Assembly (NCBI GenBank): GCA_013361975.1
Contig: JABFXB010000019.1
Coordinates: 1-64,000, forward strand
DNA from: Dermatophilaceae bacterium
GTDB taxonomy: Bacteria > Actinomycetota > Actinomycetes > Actinomycetales > Dermatophilaceae
Reading direction: 5' to 3'
DNA: 64,000 nucleotides
The notes beneath the pieces are model-generated. The model made no database searches, was not told the DNA's origin, and saw only the letters and a program-made list of their open reading frames with translations. A program made the position numbers and the translations under genes. Shown here in pieces: positions 25,821-34,290 of this stretch (its first letter is position 1; every line of letters begins with the position of its first letter).

Positions 25821-27668
25821 ATGAGGGTCGCGTCCAGGCCCCGAAGGAGGAACGTGACGCGCCGGTCGGTCGACGCGCTGTCTACGGCTGACACGGCGAC
25901 CGGCGGGCTCTCGGCACGGCCCCCCAGCGCCCGCGACGAGAGCCGTGTCCCGGTGTCACCTCGGTCGCTCCGGTCGCTCCGGTCGTTTCGCGTCTTGCTG
26001 GCCCTGGTGGCCGGTGGTCTCTTGTCGGTAGCGTTTCCCACGGCCAATGTTTGGGTGGCCGCGCCGCTGTCGATGAGCCTGCTCGCCCTCGTCCTGACCG
26101 GCACCGGCGCTCGGAAAGGCTTCATGCTGGGCCTGACCGTCGGGGCGGCGTTCTTCCTCCCGAGCCTGCAATGGTCTGGGATCTACGTCGGGCCGGTTCC
26201 CTGGGTCGCGCTGTCCCTGCTGGAAGCGTTCTTCCTAGCGCTGTTCGGTGCGCTCTACGGGTGGCTGAGCAGCTCAGGCCGGGTCCGACCGGTGGCGTTC
26301 GCGCTCGCCTGGGTTGTCGCTGAGGGCGTCCGGGCCCGGGCGCCCTACGGCGGCTTCCCCTGGTTGAAGGTCGCGTTCAGCCAGGCGGATTCACCGTTCG
26401 GTCGGCTCGTGGCTGTGGGTGGCACCCCCGGCGTGGCGCTCGTCGTCGCTCTCACCGGCGCGCTCGCTGCTGTGGCCGCCCAGCAGGTTCTGCGCGCGGA
26501 CCGGGCGGGGCGCGCGAGGCCACCCGCCGGGGTGGTACGCGCCGTGCCGGCTCTGGGGGTCGCGGCGGCGCTCACGCTGTCCGGCTACGCGGTGCCGCTG
26601 CCGGTCCAGGGCCCGACGGCGCAGTTCCTCGGAGTTCAGGGCAACGTCCCGCGGGCCGGGCTGGACTTCAACAGCGAACGGCGAGCCGTCTTGGACAACC
26701 ACGTGGACGCGACCGCGCGCGCGCAGCAGGACGTGACCGCCGGTCGCGCGCCCCGGCCCGACCTCGTGGTGTGGCCGGAGAACGCCTCCGACATCGACCC
26801 CCTGCGCAACGCGGACGCACGCAACCTGATCGAGGGGACGGTTGCCGCGGTGGGTGCCCCGCTCGTCGTCGGGGGTCTGCTCGAAGAGCCCGCGCACCAG
26901 CTCTCGAACGTGGCGCTGCTGTTCGAGCCCGGCCGGGGCAACACCGCTCGCTACGTGAAGCAGCACCCGGTCCCGTTCGCCGAGTACATCCCGAACCGTG
27001 CGTTCTGGCGCCTCATCAGCCGCCAGGTGGACCTGGTCCGGCGAGACATCGTGGCCGGAGCGGGTGCCGGGATCTTCTCCACGACCGCCGCCAGCGGGGT
27101 TCAGATCCGCGCGGGGCTCGCCATCTGCTTCGAGGTTGCGTACGACGCTCTCATGCGTGACGCGGTCGAGGAGGGCGCGAACGTGCTGCTGGTGCAGACG
27201 AACAACGCCACGTTCGGGTTCACGGCCGAGTCACCACAGCAGCTCGCGATCAGCCGTGTCCGTGCGATGGAGTTCGGCCGGTCGGTCGTGCACGTCTCCA
27301 CCGTGGGGCAGAGCGCTCTCATCCGGCCGGACGGCACCGTCCTGCAGACCACGGAACTGTTCACCCAGGCGGTGGTCCGGGGTGCGCTCCCGCTGCGGGT
27401 GCAGCGCACCCTGGCCACCCGCCTCGGCGGCCTTCCCGACGCGGTGGCGACGGCGGCGCTGGTCGTGCTCGTGGCCGCCAGGCTCCGGACGAGGAGCCGG
27501 GGCGCGGGCAAGGGCCGGGGCGGGGGCGCGGGTCGTCGGGCAGGTGGCGCGAAGTGGTGGAGCGCCGCAGGCCCGGTGGCACGCCGCCGCCCGCGCCGGG
27601 CACGTCTGCAACGAGCGTGCCCGCCGCGTGCGCGGACGTCCGGTCCCGACGTGCCTAGGAGCTTGTGA
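25821..27668 (+). CDS. lnt: Apolipoprotein N-acyltransferase
   Basis: The protein has 615 residues. A disordered N-terminus of about 55 residues is followed by six or more transmembrane helices and a nitrilase-type domain (about 270-540). The catalytic triad is visible as Glu in VVWPENAS, Lys in RYVKQHPVPFAEYIP and Cys in AICFEVAYD. Lnt adds the third acyl chain to lipoproteins. The ATG at 25821 follows AAGAAGG. The stop overlaps the next gene. With Lgt at 10753 it gives this region both membrane steps of lipoprotein maturation. It is not fused to a Ppm1 mannosyltransferase as in mycobacteria. Confidence 0.92.
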   Translation: MRVASRPRRRNVTRRSVDALSTADTATGGLSARPPSARDESRVPVSPRSLRSLRSFRVLLALVAGGLLSVAFPTANVWVAAPLSMSLLALVLTGTGARKGFMLGLTVGAAFFLPSLQWSGIYVGPVPWVALSLLEAFFLALFGALYGWLSSSGRVRPVAFALAWVVAEGVRARAPYGGFPWLKVAFSQADSPFGRLVAVGGTPGVALVVALTGALAAVAAQQVLRADRAGRARPPAGVVRAVPALGVAAALTLSGYAVPLPVQGPTAQFLGVQGNVPRAGLDFNSERRAVLDNHVDATARAQQDVTAGRAPRPDLVVWPENASDIDPLRNADARNLIEGTVAAVGAPLVVGGLLEEPAHQLSNVALLFEPGRGNTARYVKQHPVPFAEYIPNRAFWRLISRQVDLVRRDIVAGAGAGIFSTTAASGVQIRAGLAICFEVAYDALMRDAVEEGANVLLVQTNNATFGFTAESPQQLAISRVRAMEFGRSVVHVSTVGQSALIRPDGTVLQTTELFTQAVVRGALPLRVQRTLATRLGGLPDAVATAALVVLVAARLRTRSRGAGKGRGGGAGRRAGGAKWWSAAGPVARRRPRRARLQRACPPRARTSGPDVPRSL

Positions 27669-29272
27669 TGTCGAACCTCCTGATGCCCGTCCAGCCGTTG
27701 GCGCTGCAGGTACTCGACGTGGCCCGTGCCGCAGGTGACCTCGTGGTGCGCAGCGACGTCATGGCAGTGCTGGTGATCGCCGGCTCCGCGGCGGCGTGGC
27801 TGCTCGCGGGCTGGGTTCGGGTGCGTGCCGCCGCGCCCGGGGTGTCGCATCGGCGGTGCCTGCTTGCCGGAGCTGACCTGGTGGCGTGCCTGCCGCGGTC
27901 GGCGCCGACCCGGGCTTGGGCATGGACCGATCCCGCTGCGGTTGGCCGGGGCGGCCTCGCCCCACCTGAGCTGGCTGCGGCAGCGTCCGGGGTCACCCTT
28001 GCCCTCCTGGTCCCGGCCTCGGTGCTCGCCGCGGGATACCTCGTGCTCACCGGGCATCTGCCGGCCCGTGCCTCTGCCGGTCTCGTCGCGGCCACGACCC
28101 TGGTGGTGCTGGCCGGACTGTGCGTCGCAACGCGGCGCGTCGCCCGCGTTCCCGGCCGGAACCGGTGGCTGGCCGTCCGCGGCCCGCACCTGACGGCTGC
28201 GGCCGTCCTCGGCGAGGTGGTCGTGGCGATGACCACGACGGCGGCGGCGTGGGCCCTGACGCACACCGAAGGGGTCGCCGTGAGCCTTCTCGAGGTGGGC
28301 TTGGCGGGTGTCGTCGCCCGCGTGGTGACGCTGGCGAGCGTTCCGGCGGCCGGGGTCGGGCTCGCCGACGTCGTGTTCGCGGCGACGTTGGCGGGGGTGG
28401 GTCTCTCGGCGGGCGCGTCGATCGCGACGGTCGCGGTCTGGCGCCTGGGCCTGGCTCTCGCGTGGTTGGCGGCGCTCGCTGGCCGTCGACCTCGGGCCCG
28501 CTCCGGCCTCAGCTCCGGCGTCAGCTTGGGCGGGGGCTCTCGGGCGGGCTTGGGCGGGCACTCGGAGGGGCCGTTGAGCCTGCCGAGCGAGCCGACGGGT
28601 TCCGCAGCGGGCGAATGGCTGCACCGGGCCGCGTTCAAGGTCATCGGCACCCTGCCGGCCGCGGTGGCGCGCCGCCTGCGCATGGGCGTGTTCCAGGCGC
28701 TCTTCTCGCTGTCGGAGGATCCGTGGCGGTACGACGGGCTCCCGTACGAGCGGCGCAAGCGGCAGATGCTGGTGGCCAGCCTTCCGCCAGCACGAGCCGG
28801 TTCGGGCATCATCGTCGAGCTCGGCTGCGCCGACGGTCACAACCTGCAGGCGATCGCAGAGGCGTATCCGTCCTCGAGGGTCGTCGGTCTCGACATCAGC
28901 CCGGTCGCCGTGGCTGCGGCCCGGCGCCGAACGGGCGGTCAGCCTCAGGTGCGGGTGGAACAGTCCGATGCGCGGACCGCAGCTCTGGTGCTGAACGGCG
29001 TGGGGGTGGACTCGATCGATGTCCTCATCGTCGCTGAGATGCTCTACTACCTCGGTGGTCCGGCCCGCGTGAACGCGGAGCTCGCGGGCCTGGCGCCGAT
29101 GCTGCGCCCCTCCGGAGTGCTCGTCCTGGTCCATGGGGCCGGCGACGCTGAGCGGCTCCACCCGGCTGCCGTCGTTGCCTTGGGGTGCGCGAGCGTCGAG
29201 CGTGTCGTCGTCGAGGACGTGGACCGACCCTTCGTCGTGGAAGAGGCGCACGCCCGTCAGCTACCGGTCTGA
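27668..29272 (+). CDS. Membrane domain fused to SAM methyltransferase
   Basis: The protein has 534 residues. Residues 1-275 have about eight hydrophobic helices, the last ones (VSLLEVGLAGVVARVVTLAS, then GVGLADVVFAATLAG) resembling flippase-like LPG-synthase/UPF0104 membrane domains. A low-complexity linker follows. The C-terminal 210 residues are a class I methyltransferase of the NodS-like type: DPWRYDGLPYERRKR, motif I VELGCADGHN and VVGLDIS. The start overlaps the lnt stop (TGATG), so it is made with Lnt. Methylation of a lipid or lipoprotein precursor would fit, but this is inference; the substrate is unknown. Confidence 0.75.
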   Translation: MSNLLMPVQPLALQVLDVARAAGDLVVRSDVMAVLVIAGSAAAWLLAGWVRVRAAAPGVSHRRCLLAGADLVACLPRSAPTRAWAWTDPAAVGRGGLAPPELAAAASGVTLALLVPASVLAAGYLVLTGHLPARASAGLVAATTLVVLAGLCVATRRVARVPGRNRWLAVRGPHLTAAAVLGEVVVAMTTTAAAWALTHTEGVAVSLLEVGLAGVVARVVTLASVPAAGVGLADVVFAATLAGVGLSAGASIATVAVWRLGLALAWLAALAGRRPRARSGLSSGVSLGGGSRAGLGGHSEGPLSLPSEPTGSAAGEWLHRAAFKVIGTLPAAVARRLRMGVFQALFSLSEDPWRYDGLPYERRKRQMLVASLPPARAGSGIIVELGCADGHNLQAIAEAYPSSRVVGLDISPVAVAAARRRTGGQPQVRVEQSDARTAALVLNGVGVDSIDVLIVAEMLYYLGGPARVNAELAGLAPMLRPSGVLVLVHGAGDAERLHPAAVVALGCASVERVVVEDVDRPFVVEEAHARQLPV

Positions 29273-29400
29273 GCGCCTGACCACACGCTATGTCCGGCCC
29301 GGCCAAGGGCTGCGCCCGGCTGCGGCTGCAGGGGCGCGAGAGCGGCAGGGGCGGCAGGTTGGCTAAGGGGGTGCACCTCGGGCTCCGTGGTCAACCAGCA

Positions 29401-29439
29401 GGGCGGTGGACTGGCTATGCGAGAAGCTGTCCACCGCCC
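29401..29439. terminator. GC hairpin in the gap after the methyltransferase
   Basis: Perfect 11-bp arms GGGCGGTGGAC (29401-29411) and GTCCACCGCCC (29429-29439) enclose a 17-nt loop. It may end the lnt operon. It also resembles the leader hairpins at 35922 and 38419 in sequence and in distance from a copper-type repeat. The rest of the 29273-29698 gap holds no gene. Confidence 0.5.
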
Positions 29440-29547
29440 GCGGCGACCCCTCCCGCAGGGACGAGGCCACCACCCTGCCGGGCGTTCCTCAGACGCGCGG
29501 CAGTGCTGGTTGCGTCACCACTGTCGGGCACCTGCCCTGATGAACGC

Positions 29548-29567
29548 TGAGGATCTGATGAAGATCG
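29548..29567 (+). promoter_or_regulatory. Copper regulator direct repeat (site 5), orphan
   Basis: TGAGGATCT-ga-TGAAGATCG. Its orientation would suit a gene transcribed leftward, but the only neighbours are the 3' ends of two convergent genes. The target may have been lost. Confidence 0.62.
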
Positions 29568-29698
29568 TGTGTTGCTTCATCGCGTGGCGCCTGCCGGGCC
29601 CACCGGGCCTTGTCGGCCGACCGGTCGTCCAACCTCTCGCCCAACGTCTGGTCCGATCCGTTGTCGACTGCTCGGCTTCTCGGGTCGAGCCGGTGACG

Positions 29699-32155
29699 TC
29701 AGCGCCGTGCGGGGTCGAAGCGGCGCAGGCGAAGACTGTTCGAGACGACGAACACCGAGCTGAACGCCATGGCGGCTCCGGCGATGAGCGGGTTCAGCAG
29801 GCCGATGGCAGCGAGCGGGAGCGCGGCCACGTTGTACGCGAACGCCCAGAACAGGTTGCCCTTGATGGTGCGCAATGTGGCCCGTGAGAGACGGATCGCG
29901 TCGGGTGCCGCTCGCAGGTCGCCGGTGACCAAGGTCAGGTCGGAGGCCTCGATGGCCACGTCGGTGCCGGTGCCCATCGACAGACCCAGGTCGGCCTGGG
30001 CGAGCGCGGCAGCGTCGTTGACGCCGTCGCCGACCATGGCCACGACCGCACCGTCACGCTGGAGGGCCGCGACGACATCGACCTTGTCCTGCGGGAGGAC
30101 CTCCGCGATCACGTCGGCCGGGTCGATCCCGACGGTGGCAGCCACCGCCGCCGCCGCTGCGGCGTTGTCACCGGTGAGCAGAACGGGGCGCAGGCCGAGC
30201 TCCTTCAGCTCGGCGATCGCGGCGGCCGAGGACTCCTTGACCTGGTCGGCGACGACGATGACCGCGGTCACCTGCCCGTCCCACCCGACCCAGACGGGTG
30301 TCTGGCCGAGCTGCTCTGCCGCGGACGCGGCCGTGCGCAGGGTGTTCGGGGGTGTCATCGACCAGTCCTGCTGGAGCCACGTCCGTCGTCCGGCGACGGC
30401 GGCGTGACCGTCGACGACTCCGGAGACGCCCTGACCGCCTGCGTTGGAGAACGACTCGACGTCGGTCAGGTCGATGCCTGCCGCTTGGGCGTGCGCGGCG
30501 ATCGCGCGCGCGATCGGGTGCTCCGACGCGTTCTCGAGCGAGCCGGCGACGTGCAGGACGTCGTTCACGGGGACGCTGTCGGCAGTGTGGATGGCCACGA
30601 CGCCCATCTGTCCGGTGGTGACCGTGCCCGTCTTGTCGAGCACGACGGTGTCGACACGGCGGGTGGACTCGAGCACCTGGGGGCCCTTGATGAGGATGCC
30701 GAGCTGGGCGCCGCGGCCGGTCCCGACGAGCAGGGCGGTCGGGGTGGCGAGCCCGAGGGCGCACGGGCACGCGATGATGAGGACGGCGACGGCTGCGGTG
30801 AACGCGGCCGTCGCGGTGTGTCCGGTCGCCAGCCAGGCGGCGAGGGTGGCGATGGCGAGCCCGATGACGATCGGGACGAAGACGGCCGACACGCGGTCGG
30901 CGAGGCGCTGCACCTGGGCCTTGCCGTTCTGGGCGTCCTCGACGAGGCGGGCCATCTGGGCCAGCTGGGTGTCCGCGCCGACGCGGGTGGCTCGCACGAG
31001 AAGGCGGCCGCCGGCGTTGACGGTGGCACCGACGACGGGGTCGCCGGGGGCGACTTCGACGGGGACGGACTCGCCGGTCAGCATGGACGCGTCGACGGCG
31101 GAGGTGCCGGAGGTGACGATGCCGTCGGTGGCGATCTTCTCGCCGGGACGGACGACGAACTGGTCTCCGACGACGAGCTGTGCGACCGGGATCCGGGTCT
31201 CGACGGTCTCGCCGGACGGGTCGGGGGCGCCGTTGCTGGTGGGTCGGGCGCGCAGGACGGCGACGTCTTTCGCGCCCATGTCGAGCAGCGCCCGCAGGGC
31301 GGCGCCCGAGGAGCGCTTGGCCCGCGCTTCGAAGTACCGGCCGGCGAGGATGAACGTCGTGACGGCGGCGGCGACCTCGAGGTAGATGTGCGCCGACCCG
31401 GCCGCGTCGGCGGTGTCCGCGCTCGGGAGCAGCTCGAACGGCATACGCATCCCGGTCATGCCGGCGTGCGTGAACAGCAGCGCCCAGAGCGACCAGAGGT
31501 ACGCGGCGCTGACACCGACCGAGATGAGGGTGTCCATCGTTGCGGCGCCGTGGCGGGCGTTCGTGAAGGCGGCGCGGTGGAACGGCAGCGCGCCCCAGAC
31601 GACGACAGGCGACGCCAGCGTCAGGGAGATCCACTGCCAGTTGTCGAACTGCAGCGCAGGGATCATCGACATGGCGACGACCGGGACGGTGAGGACGCCG
31701 GAGACGGTCAGGCGGGTGCGCCATGCGCGCGCCTCGGCCTCGCGCGGGTCGAGGCCGCCGCCCGTGACCCCCTGAGCTGCGGGCGTGCCCGGGGCCGCGG
31801 CGGGGTCGGTGGCCGGTGCGGGCGGGGTGGGGACCGTGGCGGTGTACCCCGTTGCGGTGACCGTGTCGATGAGGTCTTCGGTGCTGACGCTGTCGGGGAA
31901 GTGGACCTTGGCCTTTTCGGTGGCGTAGTTGACGGTGGCCGTCACGCCGTCGAGCTTGTTCAGCTTCTTCTCGATCCGGGCGGCGCAGCTGGCGCAGGTC
32001 ATCCCGCCGATGAGCAGTTCGACCTCGCCGCGGGGGGTCAGTCCGAGCGTGCCGGTCGCGCCGGCGCTGCCGTCACGGGGCGGGCTGCTCGTCGTGGACC
32101 GGTCGCCGCTGGTCTGGTCGGCGTTGACCTGGTCGGGGTTGACCTGGGTCGGCAT
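29699..32155 (-). CDS. copA: Cu(I)-exporting P1B-type ATPase
   Basis: The protein has 818 residues. An N-terminal metal-binding domain carries GMTCASC (Cys54, Cys57). The membrane metal site is CPC (Cys463-Pro-Cys465), phosphorylation is at DKTGT, and TGES, HP and GDGVNDA motifs of the actuator and nucleotide domains are present. These mark subgroup 1B-1, which pumps Cu(I) or Ag(I) out of the cytoplasm using ATP. It is the third gene of csoR-copZ-copA, 101 bp after copZ, and should be derepressed when CsoR binds copper. Length is normal for the family. Confidence 0.95.
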   Translation of the reverse strand: MPTQVNPDQVNADQTSGDRSTTSSPPRDGSAGATGTLGLTPRGEVELLIGGMTCASCAARIEKKLNKLDGVTATVNYATEKAKVHFPDSVSTEDLIDTVTATGYTATVPTPPAPATDPAAAPGTPAAQGVTGGGLDPREAEARAWRTRLTVSGVLTVPVVAMSMIPALQFDNWQWISLTLASPVVVWGALPFHRAAFTNARHGAATMDTLISVGVSAAYLWSLWALLFTHAGMTGMRMPFELLPSADTADAAGSAHIYLEVAAAVTTFILAGRYFEARAKRSSGAALRALLDMGAKDVAVLRARPTSNGAPDPSGETVETRIPVAQLVVGDQFVVRPGEKIATDGIVTSGTSAVDASMLTGESVPVEVAPGDPVVGATVNAGGRLLVRATRVGADTQLAQMARLVEDAQNGKAQVQRLADRVSAVFVPIVIGLAIATLAAWLATGHTATAAFTAAVAVLIIACPCALGLATPTALLVGTGRGAQLGILIKGPQVLESTRRVDTVVLDKTGTVTTGQMGVVAIHTADSVPVNDVLHVAGSLENASEHPIARAIAAHAQAAGIDLTDVESFSNAGGQGVSGVVDGHAAVAGRRTWLQQDWSMTPPNTLRTAASAAEQLGQTPVWVGWDGQVTAVIVVADQVKESSAAAIAELKELGLRPVLLTGDNAAAAAAVAATVGIDPADVIAEVLPQDKVDVVAALQRDGAVVAMVGDGVNDAAALAQADLGLSMGTGTDVAIEASDLTLVTGDLRAAPDAIRLSRATLRTIKGNLFWAFAYNVAALPLAAIGLLNPLIAGAAMAFSSVFVVSNSLRLRRFDPARR

Positions 32156-32256
32156 GGGTTGTCCTTCCGTTGGTGCGGGCGATGGTGTCCGGGGCGGTGC
32201 TCCGGCCGTGAACGCACTGGTCGGGGCCGGCGCACCGCCCTGGAACGGCTACAGCT

Positions 32257-32475
32257 TCAGGCGAGCTGGTAGTTGCCGGCCTCGTCGAGGGCGGCGCTGA
32301 CCTGCTCGGGGCTGACCTGCTGGTCGGCGGTGACGTGGACCGTCGAGGTGCCGCCGGCCACGAGGTCGACGCTCACGTCGGTGACGCCCGGGATCTCGCT
32401 GATCTCCGAGGTGACCGCGCCGACGCAGTGGCCGCAGGTCAGGCCGGTGACGGGGAAGGTCTGGGTGTCGCTCAT
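32257..32475 (-). CDS. copZ: Copper chaperone CopZ
   Basis: The protein has 72 residues and is a single HMA domain. The Cu(I) site is GLTCGHC (Cys14, Cys17). It carries Cu(I) in the cytoplasm to CopA and can load CsoR. It sits between csoR and copA in the same direction, and GGAGAA lies ahead of the ATG. Confidence 0.93.
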   Translation of the reverse strand: MSDTQTFPVTGLTCGHCVGAVTSEISEIPGVTDVSVDLVAGGTSTVHVTADQQVSPEQVSAALDEAGNYQLA

Positions 32476-32597
32476 CGGGTTCTCCTTGGTTGTTCGTTTC
32501 CCTGGGTGGGTTCTTCGGGGCGGTTGCTGTCCCGGTCCTGGTCGGGTCTGCGCGTCCGTGCCGCCAGCAGCGTCCGGCAGCGTCCGATGCCTGTTGG

Positions 32598-33095
32598 TCA
32601 GGACCGGACCAGGCGCGCAATCGCGGCGGACGCTTCGTTCAGCTTCGCGTCCAGGTCGGCGCCCGGGTTCGTGGCCGCCTCCACGAGGCAGTGCTTCAGG
32701 TGGTCCTGGAGCAGGCCGAGCGCGACCGCCTCGAGGGCTTTGGTGGCGGCGGACACCTGCGTGAGGATGTCGATGCAGTACATGTCGTTCTCGACCATGC
32801 GGTGCAGGCCGCGCACCTGACCTTCGACCCGGCGAAGACGCTTCAGCTGCGCATCCTTGTGGTGGATGTAGCCCGGCTCGGTGTGGGCGTGGGGGGCGCC
32901 GTGGGCGTGGGTCGGGTGCGTTGCAGATGTCGGCGTGTCGGCCCTCCCCAGCTGCGGCGACTGCGCCCTTCCGGCGTCAGCGGCAGCCCGAGTGGCTGAG
33001 TGGGTGGCGGGGTAGGTGGCGGGGGCGATGACCGCGTCAGGGCCGGTCGGGTCTGCCTCGCTGGTGATGCTTCGCGATGGTCGGGTGTCCGGCAT
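32598..33095 (-). CDS. csoR: Copper-sensing repressor CsoR, extended N-terminus
   Basis: The protein has 165 residues. The CsoR/RcnR core occupies about 76-165 (HKDAQLKRLRRVEGQVRGLH). The Cu(I) ligands fall at Cys107, His132 and Cys136, the exact C-x24-H-x3-C spacing of CsoR. The first 75 residues are an added low-complexity region with several His (THPTHAHGAPHAH), absent from typical 90-120-residue CsoR proteins. Copper binding should release it from DNA. A TACCC-N5-GGGTA operator lies 36 bp upstream and another at 5385. It starts the csoR-copZ-copA operon. Confidence 0.93.
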   Translation of the reverse strand: MPDTRPSRSITSEADPTGPDAVIAPATYPATHSATRAAADAGRAQSPQLGRADTPTSATHPTHAHGAPHAHTEPGYIHHKDAQLKRLRRVEGQVRGLHRMVENDMYCIDILTQVSAATKALEAVALGLLQDHLKHCLVEAATNPGADLDAKLNEASAAIARLVRS

Positions 33096-33130
33096 GGTGG
33101 TTCTCCTCTGTCGTCACTCGATCATAACCC

Positions 33131-33147
33131 CTACCCCCTATGGGTAT
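33131..33147. promoter_or_regulatory. CsoR-type operator
   Basis: TACCCCCTATGGGTA (33132-33146) lies between csoR (leftward) and the VTT-domain gene (rightward). It has the same 15-bp pattern as the operator at 5385-5399. It probably mediates csoR autoregulation. Confidence 0.8.
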
Positions 33148-33193
33148 ATTCCGTCGGTGTGGGGGCGATTTGGAGAACGCGGAACCGGTGCTC

Positions 33194-34153
33194 ATGCTGG
33201 GTGCTCTCATGAGTGCGCGTGCCAGCTCGGTCGGTGAGGGGGACATCCCTGACTCCGTGACGCTGACACCTCGCGGGATCGAGCCGGGTGCCGGTGGCGA
33301 GTGCGCCGCGGGCGGAGACGGTCGGGAAAGTGCTGGCCGGAGCTGGGGGCCTGCCACGGTCGCCCTGGCGGTCGGTGTGGCGGTCGGCGTCGTCGTCGTG
33401 GCGGGAGCCGTGTTGACCGTCGCGTCGCCTGGCGGGGAGCGTTCCTGGTGGAGCGTCCTGGTCCGAGCGGTGAGCGCTGGACGGGAGGTGCTGACCAGCC
33501 CGCACTGGGTCTCGCCGCTGTTGGCGGACGCGGGCTGGTTCGCTCCGGTCGTGTTTGTGGTCGGGTTCGTGGTCGTGACATCGCTCGGGGTGCCGCGCAC
33601 CGTGCTGACTCTCGCGGCGGGATGGGTGTTCGGCGTGGGGGCCGGACTGCTGCTCGCGTGGGGTGCGAGCTGGTTGGCGGCGTGGGCCGGCTACGAGATG
33701 GCCCGGTTCGTCGTCGCGGCTTGGACCTCCGTGCGGCGACGCCCGGGGGCGAGGGACTCGTGGCGCGAATCCGACGGGCCGTCGCGGCGCGGGCTGGAGT
33801 GGCGTGCGAGCGCAGGCCGAGCGCGTGAGCGGATGGGGGATGCGGTCGCTGCGCGCGCTGGTGACCGGCGCGGGGTGGCGCTTGCCGTCGTCAGCGCCCG
33901 GCTCGTGCCGGTCCTTCCGTTCGCGGTGGTCAACTATGCGTGTGGCGGTCTCCGGCTCTCGCGGCGAGCGTTTGTGCTGGGGTCCGCCGCCGGTCTGTTG
34001 CCGGGAGCGGCCGCCTATGCGGTCCTCGGCGCAGGTCTGGCCGTGCCCGGGTGGGTGCAGCTCGGCACCGCGGCCTCCGGTGCCGCGGTCGCGGCGGGCG
34101 CGGTCTGCGCGGCGGTGGTCAAGAGGCGCCGGTCGGCCCTGACCCGGACGTGA
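33194..34153 (+). CDS. TVP38/VTT-domain membrane protein
   Basis: The protein has 319 residues from ATG 33194; an ATG at 33209 is equally possible, while the ATG at 33140 lies inside the operator and is unlikely. It has about five transmembrane segments. The VTT (SNARE-associated/DedA-like) signature is seen in VVTSLGVPRTVLTLAAGWVF and in RLVPVLPFAVVNYACGG near 240. Proteins of this family act in lipid scrambling or membrane homeostasis. It is divergent from csoR and shares its operator, and precedes the orphan kinase by 137 bp. Confidence 0.82.
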   Translation: MLGALMSARASSVGEGDIPDSVTLTPRGIEPGAGGECAAGGDGRESAGRSWGPATVALAVGVAVGVVVVAGAVLTVASPGGERSWWSVLVRAVSAGREVLTSPHWVSPLLADAGWFAPVVFVVGFVVVTSLGVPRTVLTLAAGWVFGVGAGLLLAWGASWLAAWAGYEMARFVVAAWTSVRRRPGARDSWRESDGPSRRGLEWRASAGRARERMGDAVAARAGDRRGVALAVVSARLVPVLPFAVVNYACGGLRLSRRAFVLGSAAGLLPGAAAYAVLGAGLAVPGWVQLGTAASGAAVAAGAVCAAVVKRRRSALTRT

Positions 34154-34290
34154 CCGCTGAGCCGTACGCTCGCGCGACGGCCGTGCAGCCAGGGTCAGAG
34201 ATGTCCCGGACGCGCAGGGTTCGGTTGAATGTTTGGTCAAGATCGAGGCGGCGGCCGCCGCTCTGCGAGCTGGCCAGCGAGACTGGGTCC

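Noticed and set aside
27101..29251. A 716-codon open frame on the minus strand
   Set aside because: It is antisense to lnt and the methyltransferase fusion, which have clear motifs and starts; its product is Arg/His/Pro-rich with no domain. Such shadows are expected in GC-rich DNA.
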